This document shows, in pieces, positions 21,487 through 30,500 of a stretch of 33,163 nucleotides of DNA (its first letter is position 1; each line of letters opens with the position of its first letter). This DNA is from F23-B02 sp963633225 (GTDB lineage: Bacteria; Bacillota; Clostridia; Oscillospirales; Oscillospiraceae). Where the stretch lies: the NCBI GenBank assembly GCA_963633225.1, contig CAVGXR010000060.1, positions 1 through 33,163 on the forward strand. The letters are read 5' to 3'. The position numbers and the translations under genes are program-made. The notes beneath the pieces were generated by a model. It did no database searches and was not told the origin of the DNA. It saw only the letters and a list, made by a program, of their open reading frames with translations.

Positions 21487-22425
21487 ATGGCCAGTAAATA
21501 TTCCGTTCCGCTGCGCACGATAGTCGAGGAGAACGGCCTTGAGCCGCTGCACACCTCGAGAGACTATGCGTCGCGTATGCTCACGGTCGCGGACGTGAAC
21601 CGTCCGGCGCTTCAGCTCGCCGGCTTTTATAACTATTTTGACCCCAACAGACTTCAGATAATGGGCCGTGTCGAGAGCACATATCTTGAGCTCAAGACCG
21701 AGGCCGAGCGCCGCAGCTGCTTTGAGGAGCTCATGCGCTATGACATCTCGGCGCTGGTGATATGCCACGGTGCGCTGGCCTTCCCCGAGTGCCTTGAGAT
21801 GGCGGAGAAATACGACCGCGACGTGTTCGTCACGCCCGAGGATACCTCCGACTTCATGGCCGATGTCATAAGCTCGCTGCACACGCATCTTGCGCCGCGC
21901 ACGACAATGCACGGCGTGCTCGTCGAGGTTCACGGCGAGGGCGTGCTGCTGACCGGCGACTCCGGCATCGGCAAGAGCGAAACGGCGCTTGAGCTGATAA
22001 AGCGCGGACACAAGCTCATCGCAGACGACGCGGTGGATATCCGCCGCATAGGACGCTACAGGCTCGTCGGCACAGCGCCCGAGCTCATACGCTATTATAT
22101 GGAGCTGCGCGGCATCGGCGTTGTCGATGTGCGGCATCTGTACGGCGTGGGCGCGGTGAAGCCCGAGGGAAACATCGACCTTGTCGTGAACCTTGAGGCA
22201 TGGGACGATCAGAAGGCCTACGACCGCCTCGGCCTTACGAGCGAGACGCAGGATATCCTCGGCATTACCGTGCCGAGCATCACCATCCCCGTGCGCCCGG
22301 GCAGGAACCTTGCCGTCATTCTCGAGCTCGCCTCGATGAACAACCGCCAGAAGAAAATGGGCTACAATGCAGCCGAAACCCTTGCCTCAAACGTAGATCA
22401 CGCCGTTGACAGCGGTATGTTTTAA
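21487..22425 (+). CDS. hprK: HPr kinase/phosphorylase
   Basis: A 312-residue bifunctional enzyme that phosphorylates and dephosphorylates HPr on its regulatory Ser and so controls carbon catabolite repression. Landmarks are the catalytic His in TTMHGVLVEV (H142), the P-loop GDSGIGKS (157-164), the catalytic Asp in LIADDAVD (about 180), the HprK signature RGIGVVDVRHLYG (208-220) and the C-terminal KLGL-type region. It is the first gene of an operon with murB, rapZ, whiA and dnaE, with a 12-bp gap to murB. The length is normal. Confidence 0.96.
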   Translation: MASKYSVPLRTIVEENGLEPLHTSRDYASRMLTVADVNRPALQLAGFYNYFDPNRLQIMGRVESTYLELKTEAERRSCFEELMRYDISALVICHGALAFPECLEMAEKYDRDVFVTPEDTSDFMADVISSLHTHLAPRTTMHGVLVEVHGEGVLLTGDSGIGKSETALELIKRGHKLIADDAVDIRRIGRYRLVGTAPELIRYYMELRGIGVVDVRHLYGVGAVKPEGNIDLVVNLEAWDDQKAYDRLGLTSETQDILGITVPSITIPVRPGRNLAVILELASMNNRQKKMGYNAAETLASNVDHAVDSGMF

Positions 22426-22437
22426 TAGGAGTTATTT

Positions 22438-23478
22438 ATGGTAGGTCTTGAAAAAGCAATAGAACAGATCAGGGAGAATATGCCCAAGCTTGACCTCAGG
22501 GAGCACGAGCCCATGCGCGGCCACTGCTCGTTCAAGGTCGGCGGAGAGGTGCGCGCCTTTGCCGCGCCGCATGACATTTTCGAAATGTCGAAGGTCATGT
22601 TCTATCTTCATATGAACGACGTTTCGCCCCTCACCCTCGGCAAGTGCACCAACGTCATCATCCCCGAGGAGGGGCTGGATATCATGGTCATCAGCACCGA
22701 GAACCTGCGCAAGCTGCGCATGGGTGAAACGGAGAACACGGTGTACGCCGAGGCCGGCGTATCGCTTGCAAAGCTTGCGCAGTTTGCGCGGGATAACGGC
22801 CTGTCGGGTCTGGAGTTTGCAAGCGGCATCCCGGGCTCCGTGGGCGGCGGCGTTCTGATGAACGCGGGCGCTTACGGCGGCGAGATGAAGGATGTTATCG
22901 AGTCCGTCGTCGTGTATTATATCCCGACGCAGACGCTGACCGAGGTCAAGGGCTGCGACTGCGGCTTTGACTACCGCCGCAGCGGATTTGAGAGGATAAA
23001 CTGCGCCATCATGGGCGCGGTGTTCAAGCTCACGCCCGACGAGCCCGAGGCCATCGGCGCAAGAATGAAGGAAATGAACGAAAAGCGTGCACTGAGCCAG
23101 CCGCTGGATATGCCCTCGGCGGGAAGCGCGTTCAAGCGTCCCGTAGGCGGCTATGCCGCCGCGCTTATAGACCAGTGCGGACTGAAGGGCTACACGGTCG
23201 GCGGAGCGCAGATAAGCACCAAGCACGCGGGCTTTGCGGTGAACACGGGAAGCGCCACCTATGACGACGTTGTGGAGCTGCTCGACCATGTGCGCCGCGA
23301 GGTGTACGACAAGACGCAGATAACCCTCGAGCCGGAGATACGCATCTATCCCAAGGGTATGCTGCTCGTTGACGACTGGCGCAGCAGGAAGCAGACGATA
23401 ATGGACGAAATGCTCGAGCAGGCAAAGCAGAGGGCGGCAGAGGCAGACAATGCGCAGAGCGATGCTCAGCCGGACTGA
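22438..23478 (+). CDS. murB: UDP-N-acetylenolpyruvoylglucosamine reductase MurB
   Basis: A 346-residue FAD enzyme that reduces UDP-GlcNAc-enolpyruvate to UDP-MurNAc, the second committed step of peptidoglycan synthesis. The FAD-binding domain holds SFKVGGEVRAFA and SGLEFASGIPGSVGGGVLMN. The C-terminal domain has YRRSGFE, the catalytic Ser region AGSAFKRP and the catalytic Glu in LEPEIRIYP, the type II arrangement. The C-terminus is about 30 residues longer than usual, ending in a charged QAKQRAAEADNAQSDAQPD tail. AGGAG at 22427-22431 supports ATG 22438. Confidence 0.96.
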   Translation: MVGLEKAIEQIRENMPKLDLREHEPMRGHCSFKVGGEVRAFAAPHDIFEMSKVMFYLHMNDVSPLTLGKCTNVIIPEEGLDIMVISTENLRKLRMGETENTVYAEAGVSLAKLAQFARDNGLSGLEFASGIPGSVGGGVLMNAGAYGGEMKDVIESVVVYYIPTQTLTEVKGCDCGFDYRRSGFERINCAIMGAVFKLTPDEPEAIGARMKEMNEKRALSQPLDMPSAGSAFKRPVGGYAAALIDQCGLKGYTVGGAQISTKHAGFAVNTGSATYDDVVELLDHVRREVYDKTQITLEPEIRIYPKGMLLVDDWRSRKQTIMDEMLEQAKQRAAEADNAQSDAQPD

Positions 23479-23490
23479 CGGAGAGATAAC

Positions 23491-24351
23491 ATGGAATTTC
23501 TTATCATAACAGGTATGTCCGGCGGCGGCAAGAGTCAGGCCGCGGACATCATAGAGGATCTGGATTACTACTGCGTGGACAATATGCCCGTTGCGCTCAT
23601 CCCCAAGTTTGCCGAGCTCTGCGCCGCGACGAAGGGGCGCTACGAAAAGGTCGCGCTCGTGACCGATATCCGCGAGAAAAACGGGATAGAGGACATTTTC
23701 AGCACCCTTGAAACGCTCAGGGAGATGGACTTCGGCTACAAGATCCTGTTCATGGAGGCAGCGCCCGCAGTCATCGTAAAGCGCTATAAGGAGTCGCGCC
23801 GTCCGCACCCGCTGGCGGTGAAAACCGGCGGCTCGATAGAGGATGCGATACTCAAGGAGACCGAGCAGCTGCGCCCGATACGCGATATCGCCGACTATAT
23901 AATCGACACCTCTCATCTGACTCTCGGCCAGCTGCACAACGAGCTGTACACCTATTTTTCCGACTCCGCGTCGGAGCGTGCGATCATGGTAAACGTCATG
24001 TCCTTCGGCTTCAAATACGGAATGCCGCTGGACGCTGACCTCGTGTTCGACGTGAGGTTCCTGCCCAATCCCTTTTACGTTGAAGAGCTCAAGCCTTTAA
24101 GCGGCCTCGACGCGCCGGTGCGGGACTATGTTTTCGGCTTTGAGCAGTCAAACGTGTTCATGGACAAGCTCACGGACATGATAGAGTACCTGCTGCCGCT
24201 GTACATCGAGGAGGGCAAATACAGCCTGACCATTGCGATCGGCTGCACAGGAGGCCGCCACCGCAGCGTGGCCGTCGCCTCGGCTCTGGCGGGGCATCTG
24301 AAGTGCCTCGGCGTGCCGGTCGTGAGCATAAACCGCGATGTGAATAAATAA
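23491..24351 (+). CDS. rapZ: RapZ/YvcJ family nucleotide-binding protein
   Basis: A 286-residue P-loop protein. The N-terminal domain has the loop GMSGGGKS (8-15) and the segment EDLDYYCVDNMPVALIP. The C-terminal domain has DLVFDVRFLPNPFY and, near the end, IGCTGGRHRSVAVA. RapZ guides RNase E to the GlmZ small RNA in E. coli; in Firmicutes, YvcJ has a less clear role tied to competence and UDP-GlcNAc sensing. It lies between murB and whiA in the operon, and its stop is followed immediately by the whiA ATG. Confidence 0.95.
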   Translation: MEFLIITGMSGGGKSQAADIIEDLDYYCVDNMPVALIPKFAELCAATKGRYEKVALVTDIREKNGIEDIFSTLETLREMDFGYKILFMEAAPAVIVKRYKESRRPHPLAVKTGGSIEDAILKETEQLRPIRDIADYIIDTSHLTLGQLHNELYTYFSDSASERAIMVNVMSFGFKYGMPLDADLVFDVRFLPNPFYVEELKPLSGLDAPVRDYVFGFEQSNVFMDKLTDMIEYLLPLYIEEGKYSLTIAIGCTGGRHRSVAVASALAGHLKCLGVPVVSINRDVNK

Positions 24352-25254
24352 ATGGAAAAGACCTTCGCGCAAAAAGTGAAAACTGAGCTGTGTCAGCCTC
24401 GGGTCGAGCGCAAATGCTGCGCCGTCGCCGAGGCCTACGGCGTTTTGCTGTACGCGCACAGCTTCTCGGCTCAGGAAATACGCATAACGACGGCCAGCGA
24501 CGAGTTTGCCGAGCGCCTGCCGCATCTCATGCGCCGCGCCTTCGGGATAGACTTCGACGAGCCGGAAAGGACGAGGGGAGTGAAGCACTCGTTCAGGATA
24601 AAGGACGAGGCAAAGCTGCGCGCAGTGTTCGACGTTGTCGGAAACAATATGCAGAGCCCCTCGCTGCACATAAACTTCGGCGTTATCGAGGAGCCCTGCT
24701 GCAAGGCATCCTTTGTGCGCGGTGCGTTTTTGGCCGGCGGCTCGGTCACGGATCCGGCAAAGCGCTATCACCTTGAGCTTGCCACGACCCATTGCAGCGT
24801 CAGCCGCGAGACCTGGTCCGTGCTGCTCGAAATGGGCTTTTCGCCCAAGGAGGCGCAGCGCAAGGGCGACTATCTCCTGTATTTCAAAAAAAGCGAGCAT
24901 ATCGAGGATCTGCTCACGACCATCGGCGCACCCGTTGCCGCGATGGATATAATGTCCGCCAAGGTCGAAAAGGATATGAAAAACAGCATAAACCGCAAGG
25001 TCAACTGCGATTCGGCCAACGCCGACAAGGTCGTCGAGGCTGCGGCAAAGCAGCTTGAGGCCATAAAGCGCATAGATAAGCTCTACGGGCTCGATTCGCT
25101 GCCCGACAAGCTCCAGCAGGCGGCGCTCCTGCGCTATGCAAATCCCGAGGCAAGCCTTGCCGACCTTGCGCTGCTCTCGTATCCGCCGGTATCGAAAAGC
25201 TGCCTGAGCCACAGGCTCAGAAAGCTTTTGACCTACTCTCCCGAGGAGGAATGA
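24352..25254 (+). CDS. whiA: DNA-binding protein WhiA
   Basis: A 300-residue protein with a degenerate LAGLIDADG homing-endonuclease-like N-terminal domain (including VRGAFLAGGSVTDPAKRYHL) and a C-terminal HTH (SLADLALLSYPPVSKSCLSH then RLRKL). WhiA affects division and chromosome segregation in Firmicutes and sporulation in Streptomyces. The ATG follows the rapZ TAA directly, without a clear ribosome site, so translation is probably coupled. YvcK, often found between rapZ and whiA, is absent here. Confidence 0.95.
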   Translation: MEKTFAQKVKTELCQPRVERKCCAVAEAYGVLLYAHSFSAQEIRITTASDEFAERLPHLMRRAFGIDFDEPERTRGVKHSFRIKDEAKLRAVFDVVGNNMQSPSLHINFGVIEEPCCKASFVRGAFLAGGSVTDPAKRYHLELATTHCSVSRETWSVLLEMGFSPKEAQRKGDYLLYFKKSEHIEDLLTTIGAPVAAMDIMSAKVEKDMKNSINRKVNCDSANADKVVEAAAKQLEAIKRIDKLYGLDSLPDKLQQAALLRYANPEASLADLALLSYPPVSKSCLSHRLRKLLTYSPEEE

Positions 25255-25258
25255 GCTC

Positions 25259-28200
25259 ATGAGCTTTGTTCACCTGCATGTTCATACGGAATATTCGCTG
25301 CTCGACGGCGACTGCCGCATCGAGCCGCTCATCGCGCGCGCAAAGGAGCTCGGGCAGAGCGCGCTTGCCATCACCGACCACGGCGTAATGTACGGCGCGG
25401 TCGCTTTTTATAAGGCCTGCTGCGCGGCGGGGATAAAGCCTGTTATCGGCTGCGAGGTCTATGTCGCGCCGCGCACACGCTTTGACCGCGAGCACGGGAT
25501 AGACTCGGAGTATACGCATCTTATCCTGCTGTGCAGGAACGAGGAGGGCTACAGGAACCTCTGCTATCTCGTGTCAATGGCCTTCACCGAGGGCTTTTAC
25601 GGCAAGCCGCGCATCGACTGGGCGCTGCTGCACGAGCACGCGAGGGGGCTCGTGTGTCTTTCCGGCTGCGTCGCGGGCGCGATACCGCGCATGATAAACG
25701 CCGGAAACTACGAGGGCGCGAAGAAAAAGGCGCTGGAGCTGCGCGAGCTCTTCGGCGAGGACGGCTTTTACCTCGAGATACAGGATCACGGCCTTGCCGC
25801 CGAAAAACGCGCCGCCGAGGGGCTTCTGCGCATCCACCGCGAGACGGGCATACCCCTTGCGCTGACAAACGATGCGCACTATATAGAAAAAACCGACGCT
25901 TACTATCAGGACGTGCTCATGTGCGTTCAGATGCAGAAAACCATCTCCGACCCCTCGCGCATGAGGTTTGAGACAGACGAGTTTTATCTCAAGGACGAGG
26001 CGGAGATGCGGGCTCTGTTCCCCGAATACCCCGAGGCTGCTGACAACACGGCGAGGATCGCCGAAATGTGCAGCTATGACTTCGAGTTCGGCAAATACAA
26101 GCTGCCGCGCTTCAAGCTCCCCGAGGGCGAGAGCGACAGCTTTGAATATCTGCAAAGGCTCTGCAATGAGGGGCTGCGCCGCCGCTATCCGAACGACGAC
26201 GGCGCGGTTGCGCGGCAGCTCGACTATGAGCTTCAGATGATAAAAAAGATGGGCTTTGTCGATTATTTCCTCATCGTCTCCGACTTTATCGCCTACGCAA
26301 AGTCGCAGAAGATACCCGTCGGCCCGGGGCGCGGCTCGGCGGCGGGCAGCGTCGTATCCTACACGCTGAATATAACCGATGTTGACCCGATAAAATACAG
26401 CCTTTATTTCGAGCGCTTTCTTAATCCCGAGCGCGTCAGTATGCCCGATATCGACATTGACTTCTGCGTAAACCGCCGCGGCGAGGTCATCGACTATGTA
26501 AACCGCAAGTACGGCCACGACCATGTTGCGCAGATAGTCACCTTCGGCACGATGGCAGCACGCGCCGCCGTGCGCGACGTTGCGAGGGTCCTTGATATAA
26601 GCTACGGCGAGGCAGATGCCGTCGCAAAGGCCATACCGATGGGGCCGAACATGACCATAAAGGAGGCAAAGCGCGTCTCAAAGCCTCTGCGCGATATGTA
26701 CGAGGGCGACGAGCAGCTGCACCGGCTCATCGACGTTGCCGAGGCGCTCGAGGGTATGCCGCGCCACGCGAGTATGCACGCTGCGGGCGTTGTCATAACC
26801 GACAGGCCCGTGTATGAGTATGTGCCCCTGTCGAAAAATGACGAATCAGTCGTCACGCAGTATCAGATGACGACGCTTGAGGAGCTGGGGCTTCTGAAAA
26901 TGGACTTCCTCGGCCTGCGGAACCTCACTGTTCTGGAGGATGCGGCGAAGCTCGTGCGGCGCACTGAGCCCGATTTCGCGGTCGAGACGATACCCGACGG
27001 CGACGCGGAGGTGTTCAAAATGCTCTCCGAGGGGCGCACCTGCGGCGTGTTCCAGCTTGAAAGCACAGGCATGACCGGCGTGTGCACCGGCTTAAAGCCC
27101 AAAAGCATCGAGGATATCACCGCCGTCATAGCCCTATACCGCCCGGGACCGATGGACAGCATACCGCGCTTTATTGAATGCTCGGCGCACCCCGAAAGGA
27201 TAAGCTACAAGCACGAAATGCTCCGCCCGATACTCGAGGTCACCTACGGCTGCATCGTCTATCAGGAGCAGGTAATTGAAATTTTCCGCCGCCTTGCCGG
27301 ATTTTCGCTCGGTCAGGCGGATATGATCCGCCGCGCAATGAGCAAGAAAAAGCACAAGGTCATTGATGCCGAGCGCGTGGCCTTCGTCCACGGCGACGAG
27401 AGCCGCGGCATCGACGGCGCAGTAAAGCGCGGCATACCCGAGGCAACGGCAAACAGCATCTATGACGAGATACTTGACTTTGCCTCCTACGCCTTCAACA
27501 AGGCGCATGCCGTGAGCTATGCCATCGTGTCCTACCGCACGGCCTACATGAAGCGGCACTATCCGCGCCAGTACATGGCTGCGCTCCTGTCCTCGGTGCT
27601 CGATAACAGCACCAAGATCGCCGAGTATATCGCCGAGTGCCGCGAGATGGGCATAAAGCTCCTGCCGCCGGACGTGAACGAGTCCTTTGCCGACTTCTCC
27701 GTCAGCGGCGACGATATCCGCTTCGGACTTGTCGCAATAAAAAGCATAGGCCGCGGCTTCATAAACGAGCTTATCGCCCGCCGTGAGGAGGACGGAGCCT
27801 TCCGCAGCTTCGAGGATTTCTGCCGCCGCATGGCAGGAAAGGAGCTCAACCGCCGTGCGGTCGAGAACCTGATCCGCGCCGGAGCCTTTGACAGCATGGG
27901 CTACAAGCGCAGGGCGCTGCTGCAGGTCGCGGGCGTTATGATCGACGGCATCCAGCAGGAGAGCCGCAACAACGTCGAGGGGCAGCTCAACCTCTTCGGC
28001 GAGCCCGACTTTGAGGATGCCGGAGCGATAAGCATAAGGATCCCCGAGGTCGAGGAGTACACTCGCGCAGAGCTGCTGGCAATGGAAAAGGAGACCGCCG
28101 GTCTGTATCTGAGCGGCCACCCCATGGATGAGTACCGCGCTGCCGTGCGCCGTGCGGGCATCGTGCCGATCGGGGCCATACTCAGCGATGCCGCGTCCGA

Positions 28201-28732
28201 GAGCGAAACAAAGAGCTACCCCGACGGCGCGGTCGTGACCGTAGCCGGAGTTGTCCAGTCAAGCCGCACGCGCACAACGAAGTCGAACACGCTCATGAGC
28301 TACATTAATCTTGAGGACGACAGCGGCGCGATGGAGCTCATTGCCTTCCAGCGTGCGCTCGACAGCGGCAGCGCCTACATCAAGGATAACGCACCCATCA
28401 TCGTGCGCGGGCGCATCTCGCTGCGCGACGAGAAGGAGCCGCAGCTGATGGCCGATGCCATCCGTCCGATCACGGATCTGGGCAAGCTCAAGCCCGCCCC
28501 GCCGCAGGCAAACGCCGACTCCAGACTCTGGGTCAAGCTGCCGGACGGGGACGACCCGAGGTTTAAGCGCATCGAGCTCATACTCAAAATGTTCCCCGGC
28601 CAGCAGCAGCTCATCATATATCTTGAGCGCGAAAAGCGCAGGGTCGGCGCAAGGTGCCTGATCCACCCGTCCCTCGTTGCGGAGCTCAATGAGCTCTGCG
28701 GCTCTGCCAATGTTTTTTTGGAGGCGCACTGA
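25259..28732 (+). CDS. dnaE: DNA polymerase III subunit alpha (DnaE type)
   Basis: A 1157-residue replicative polymerase. The PHP domain is at the N-terminus (HLHVHTEYSLLDG; ITDHGVMYG). The palm follows, with GPGRGSAAGSVVSY and the catalytic Asp cluster PDIDIDF (about 395-401), the fingers with PGPMDSIP and RRAMSKKKHKV, then a helix-hairpin-helix region and an OB-fold (VVTVAGVVQSSRTRT, with MSYINLEDDSGAMELI). The ribosome site GAGGAGG overlaps the end of whiA, 4 bp away. Its last three codons and stop (EAH-TGA) are read from the end of the adjoining repeat. It is the DnaE1-like form; whether a PolC is also present cannot be seen here. Confidence 0.97.
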   Translation: MSFVHLHVHTEYSLLDGDCRIEPLIARAKELGQSALAITDHGVMYGAVAFYKACCAAGIKPVIGCEVYVAPRTRFDREHGIDSEYTHLILLCRNEEGYRNLCYLVSMAFTEGFYGKPRIDWALLHEHARGLVCLSGCVAGAIPRMINAGNYEGAKKKALELRELFGEDGFYLEIQDHGLAAEKRAAEGLLRIHRETGIPLALTNDAHYIEKTDAYYQDVLMCVQMQKTISDPSRMRFETDEFYLKDEAEMRALFPEYPEAADNTARIAEMCSYDFEFGKYKLPRFKLPEGESDSFEYLQRLCNEGLRRRYPNDDGAVARQLDYELQMIKKMGFVDYFLIVSDFIAYAKSQKIPVGPGRGSAAGSVVSYTLNITDVDPIKYSLYFERFLNPERVSMPDIDIDFCVNRRGEVIDYVNRKYGHDHVAQIVTFGTMAARAAVRDVARVLDISYGEADAVAKAIPMGPNMTIKEAKRVSKPLRDMYEGDEQLHRLIDVAEALEGMPRHASMHAAGVVITDRPVYEYVPLSKNDESVVTQYQMTTLEELGLLKMDFLGLRNLTVLEDAAKLVRRTEPDFAVETIPDGDAEVFKMLSEGRTCGVFQLESTGMTGVCTGLKPKSIEDITAVIALYRPGPMDSIPRFIECSAHPERISYKHEMLRPILEVTYGCIVYQEQVIEIFRRLAGFSLGQADMIRRAMSKKKHKVIDAERVAFVHGDESRGIDGAVKRGIPEATANSIYDEILDFASYAFNKAHAVSYAIVSYRTAYMKRHYPRQYMAALLSSVLDNSTKIAEYIAECREMGIKLLPPDVNESFADFSVSGDDIRFGLVAIKSIGRGFINELIARREEDGAFRSFEDFCRRMAGKELNRRAVENLIRAGAFDSMGYKRRALLQVAGVMIDGIQQESRNNVEGQLNLFGEPDFEDAGAISIRIPEVEEYTRAELLAMEKETAGLYLSGHPMDEYRAAVRRAGIVPIGAILSDAASESETKSYPDGAVVTVAGVVQSSRTRTTKSNTLMSYINLEDDSGAMELIAFQRALDSGSAYIKDNAPIIVRGRISLRDEKEPQLMADAIRPITDLGKLKPAPPQANADSRLWVKLPDGDDPRFKRIELILKMFPGQQQLIIYLEREKRRVGARCLIHPSLVAELNELCGSANVFLEAH

Positions 28733-28962
28733 GTCTGCACCTATCGGAGATTGAAGCAGTTAGCGGTTAGCCGTAGGTATTCGCCCAAAGGGCGAATGAA
28801 ATTCAATCCGTGCGGCAAAGCCGCACACCGCTTCAGCTAACAGCTAACAGCTAACGGCTAATAGCTTAACTACTTAACTGCTTGCTGCGGTTTCCGCAGC
28901 ACCCTCGATACCGTGCACCCGCAATATTAAGTATAGGAGAAGCGTTGATGCGCTGCTAAAAA
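28725..28962. repeat. Interspersed repeat copy C (short, without central terminator)
   Basis: The left end GGAGGCGCACTGAGTCTGC resembles the other left arms (CCTATCGGAGATTG follows). The body holds a heptamer array (28834-28861), a hairpin pair (28780-28826) and CTGCGGTTTCCGCAG. The right end is degenerate, with GTGCACCCGCAATAT and then GATGCGCTGCTAAAAAG. The central GACAGCT hairpin is missing. The copy fills the whole dnaE to trmN6 gap, and both genes run in the same direction. Confidence 0.75.
28780..28826. other. Twin-hairpin module in repeat copy C
   Basis: TTCGCCC-aaa-GGGCGAA (28780-28796) and GTGCGGC-aaa-GCCGCAC (28810-28826) are joined by TGAAATTCAATCC. The same module occurs at 30607-30651 with different but still pairing stems. 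Confidence 0.7.
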
Positions 28963-28963
28963 G

Positions 28964-29683
28964 ATGGAGTTATGGAAAAACGGGCCGCAGTTTGAGCAGT
29001 CGGAGCATTTCCGGCTGGGCACGGACTCCGTGCTGCTTGCGGACTTTGTAAATACCGGCACGCGGCGCAGCGGCATTGACCTCGGCTGCGGTTCGGGCAT
29101 ACTGCCGCTGCTGCTTCTGACAAAAAGCGCGGCGCTGCATATGACGGGGCTGGAGATAAACCCCGAGGCCGTTTCCGTTGCGCGGGATAATATCGCGGCG
29201 AACGCGCTGGAGGGGCGCTGCGGCATCGTAACGGGCGATATCCGCCGCTGCCGCGAGCTGTTCAGAACGGGGCAGTTTGACCTCGTTGTGTCAAATCCGC
29301 CGTATTTCGCGGCCGGAAGCGGGAAGCAGAGCCCGAACGCGGATAAGGCCGCCGCCCGCGGCGAGCTGCTGTGTACGCTGGAGGATATCTGCCGCGCAGC
29401 CTCGTATCTGTGCCGCACGGGCGGTGCGTTCTGCCTTGTGCACAGGGCCGAGCGCCTTGCGGATGCCATATGTCTGCTGCGCGAGACGGGCTTTGAGGTA
29501 AAGCGCCTGCGCACGGTGTCGCACTCGGCGGAAAAGGCTCCGTCGCTCGTGCTCATCGAGGCGCGCCGAGGCGCGGCTGCGGGACTGAAAATAATGCCGC
29601 CGCTGTTTATCTGCGGCAGCGACGGGCGCGAGAGCGCCGAGATCAAACGTATATATCACAGGGAGGACGGGAATGAGCGGTAA
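28964..29683 (+). CDS. tRNA1(Val) adenine(37)-N6-methyltransferase-like (TrmN6 family)
   Basis: A 239-residue SAM-dependent methyltransferase. It begins with the family's GPQFEQSEHFRLGTDSVLLADF, has the SAM loop IDLGCGSGILPLLL, and the amino-methyltransferase motif NPPY in VVSNPPYFAAG (about 109-112). In E. coli the family member methylates A37 of tRNA1(Val). ATG 28964 lies at the edge of repeat copy C and only AAAAAG precedes it, so initiation may be weak. It overlaps rsmI by 11 nt. Confidence 0.88.
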   Translation: MELWKNGPQFEQSEHFRLGTDSVLLADFVNTGTRRSGIDLGCGSGILPLLLLTKSAALHMTGLEINPEAVSVARDNIAANALEGRCGIVTGDIRRCRELFRTGQFDLVVSNPPYFAAGSGKQSPNADKAAARGELLCTLEDICRAASYLCRTGGAFCLVHRAERLADAICLLRETGFEVKRLRTVSHSAEKAPSLVLIEARRGAAAGLKIMPPLFICGSDGRESAEIKRIYHREDGNER

Positions 29684-30500
29684 ATTATATCTGGTGGGAA
29701 CGCCGATAGGCAATCTCGGCGACCTTTCGCCGCGGGGCGTAGCTGCGCTGCGCGATGCCGATTTCATAGCTGCCGAGGACACGCGAGTGACGATGAAGCT
29801 TTTAAATCACTTCGATATCCGCCGTCCGCTCGTGAGCTATTTCGAGCACAACAAATACGCCTCCGGCGCAAAGATCCTCGAGCGCATACTTGCGGGCGAA
29901 AGCTGTGCGCTCGTGACCGATGCCGGTATGCCCGCGATATCCGATCCCGGCGAGGAGCTTGTGCGCCTGTGCGCCGAGAGCGGGGTGGAGGTTCTGGTCG
30001 TGCCGGGGCCTGCCGCGCTCGTGTCGGCTGTCGCGCTGTCGGCGCTGCCGTCGGGCAGGTTCTGCTTCGAGGGCTTCCTGTCCACCGCAAACAAAAGCCG
30101 CCGCGAGCACCTTGACAGCCTGCGCGGCGAGAAGCGCACCATGATTTTTTACGAAGCGCCCCACAAGCTTATGCGCACGCTCGAGGATATGAAAAACACC
30201 TTCGGCGCACAGCGGCGCATCGCGCTTTGCAGGGAGCTGACAAAGCTCCACGAGCAGACTATACGCACAACGCTCGGCGAGGCGATCGAATATTTCAGCG
30301 CAGCGCCGCCCAAGGGCGAGTTCGTGCTGGTCATAGACGGCGCACCCGAGCAGGAGCTTGAGCTCACGCTCGAGGATGCAAACGAGCTTGTTGAGCGCTA
30401 TCGCGCCGAGGGTCTGCCGCGCAAGGCCGCCTGCAAAAAGGCCGCCGCCGAGACCGGCCTCTCCTCCAAGGAGCTCTACGATTTTTCAGTAGCACATTGA
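29673..30500 (+). CDS. rsmI: 16S rRNA (cytidine(1402)-2'-O)-methyltransferase
   Basis: A 275-residue tetrapyrrole-methylase-fold enzyme that 2'-O-methylates C1402 in the decoding centre. Motifs are YLVGTPIGNLGDLSPRG, ADFIAAEDTRVT, VTDAGMPAISDPGEELV and VVPGPAALVSAVALSALP. GGGAGGA before ATG 29673 supports the start. The last residues, VAH-stop, are contributed by the left end of the adjoining repeat. Confidence 0.96.
   Translation: MSGKLYLVGTPIGNLGDLSPRGVAALRDADFIAAEDTRVTMKLLNHFDIRRPLVSYFEHNKYASGAKILERILAGESCALVTDAGMPAISDPGEELVRLCAESGVEVLVVPGPAALVSAVALSALPSGRFCFEGFLSTANKSRREHLDSLRGEKRTMIFYEAPHKLMRTLEDMKNTFGAQRRIALCRELTKLHEQTIRTTLGEAIEYFSAAPPKGEFVLVIDGAPEQELELTLEDANELVERYRAEGLPRKAACKKAAAETGLSSKELYDFSVAH

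Noticed and set aside
25574..26524. Minus-strand frame opposite dnaE
   Set aside because: Antisense shadow of a highly conserved gene with no independent signals.
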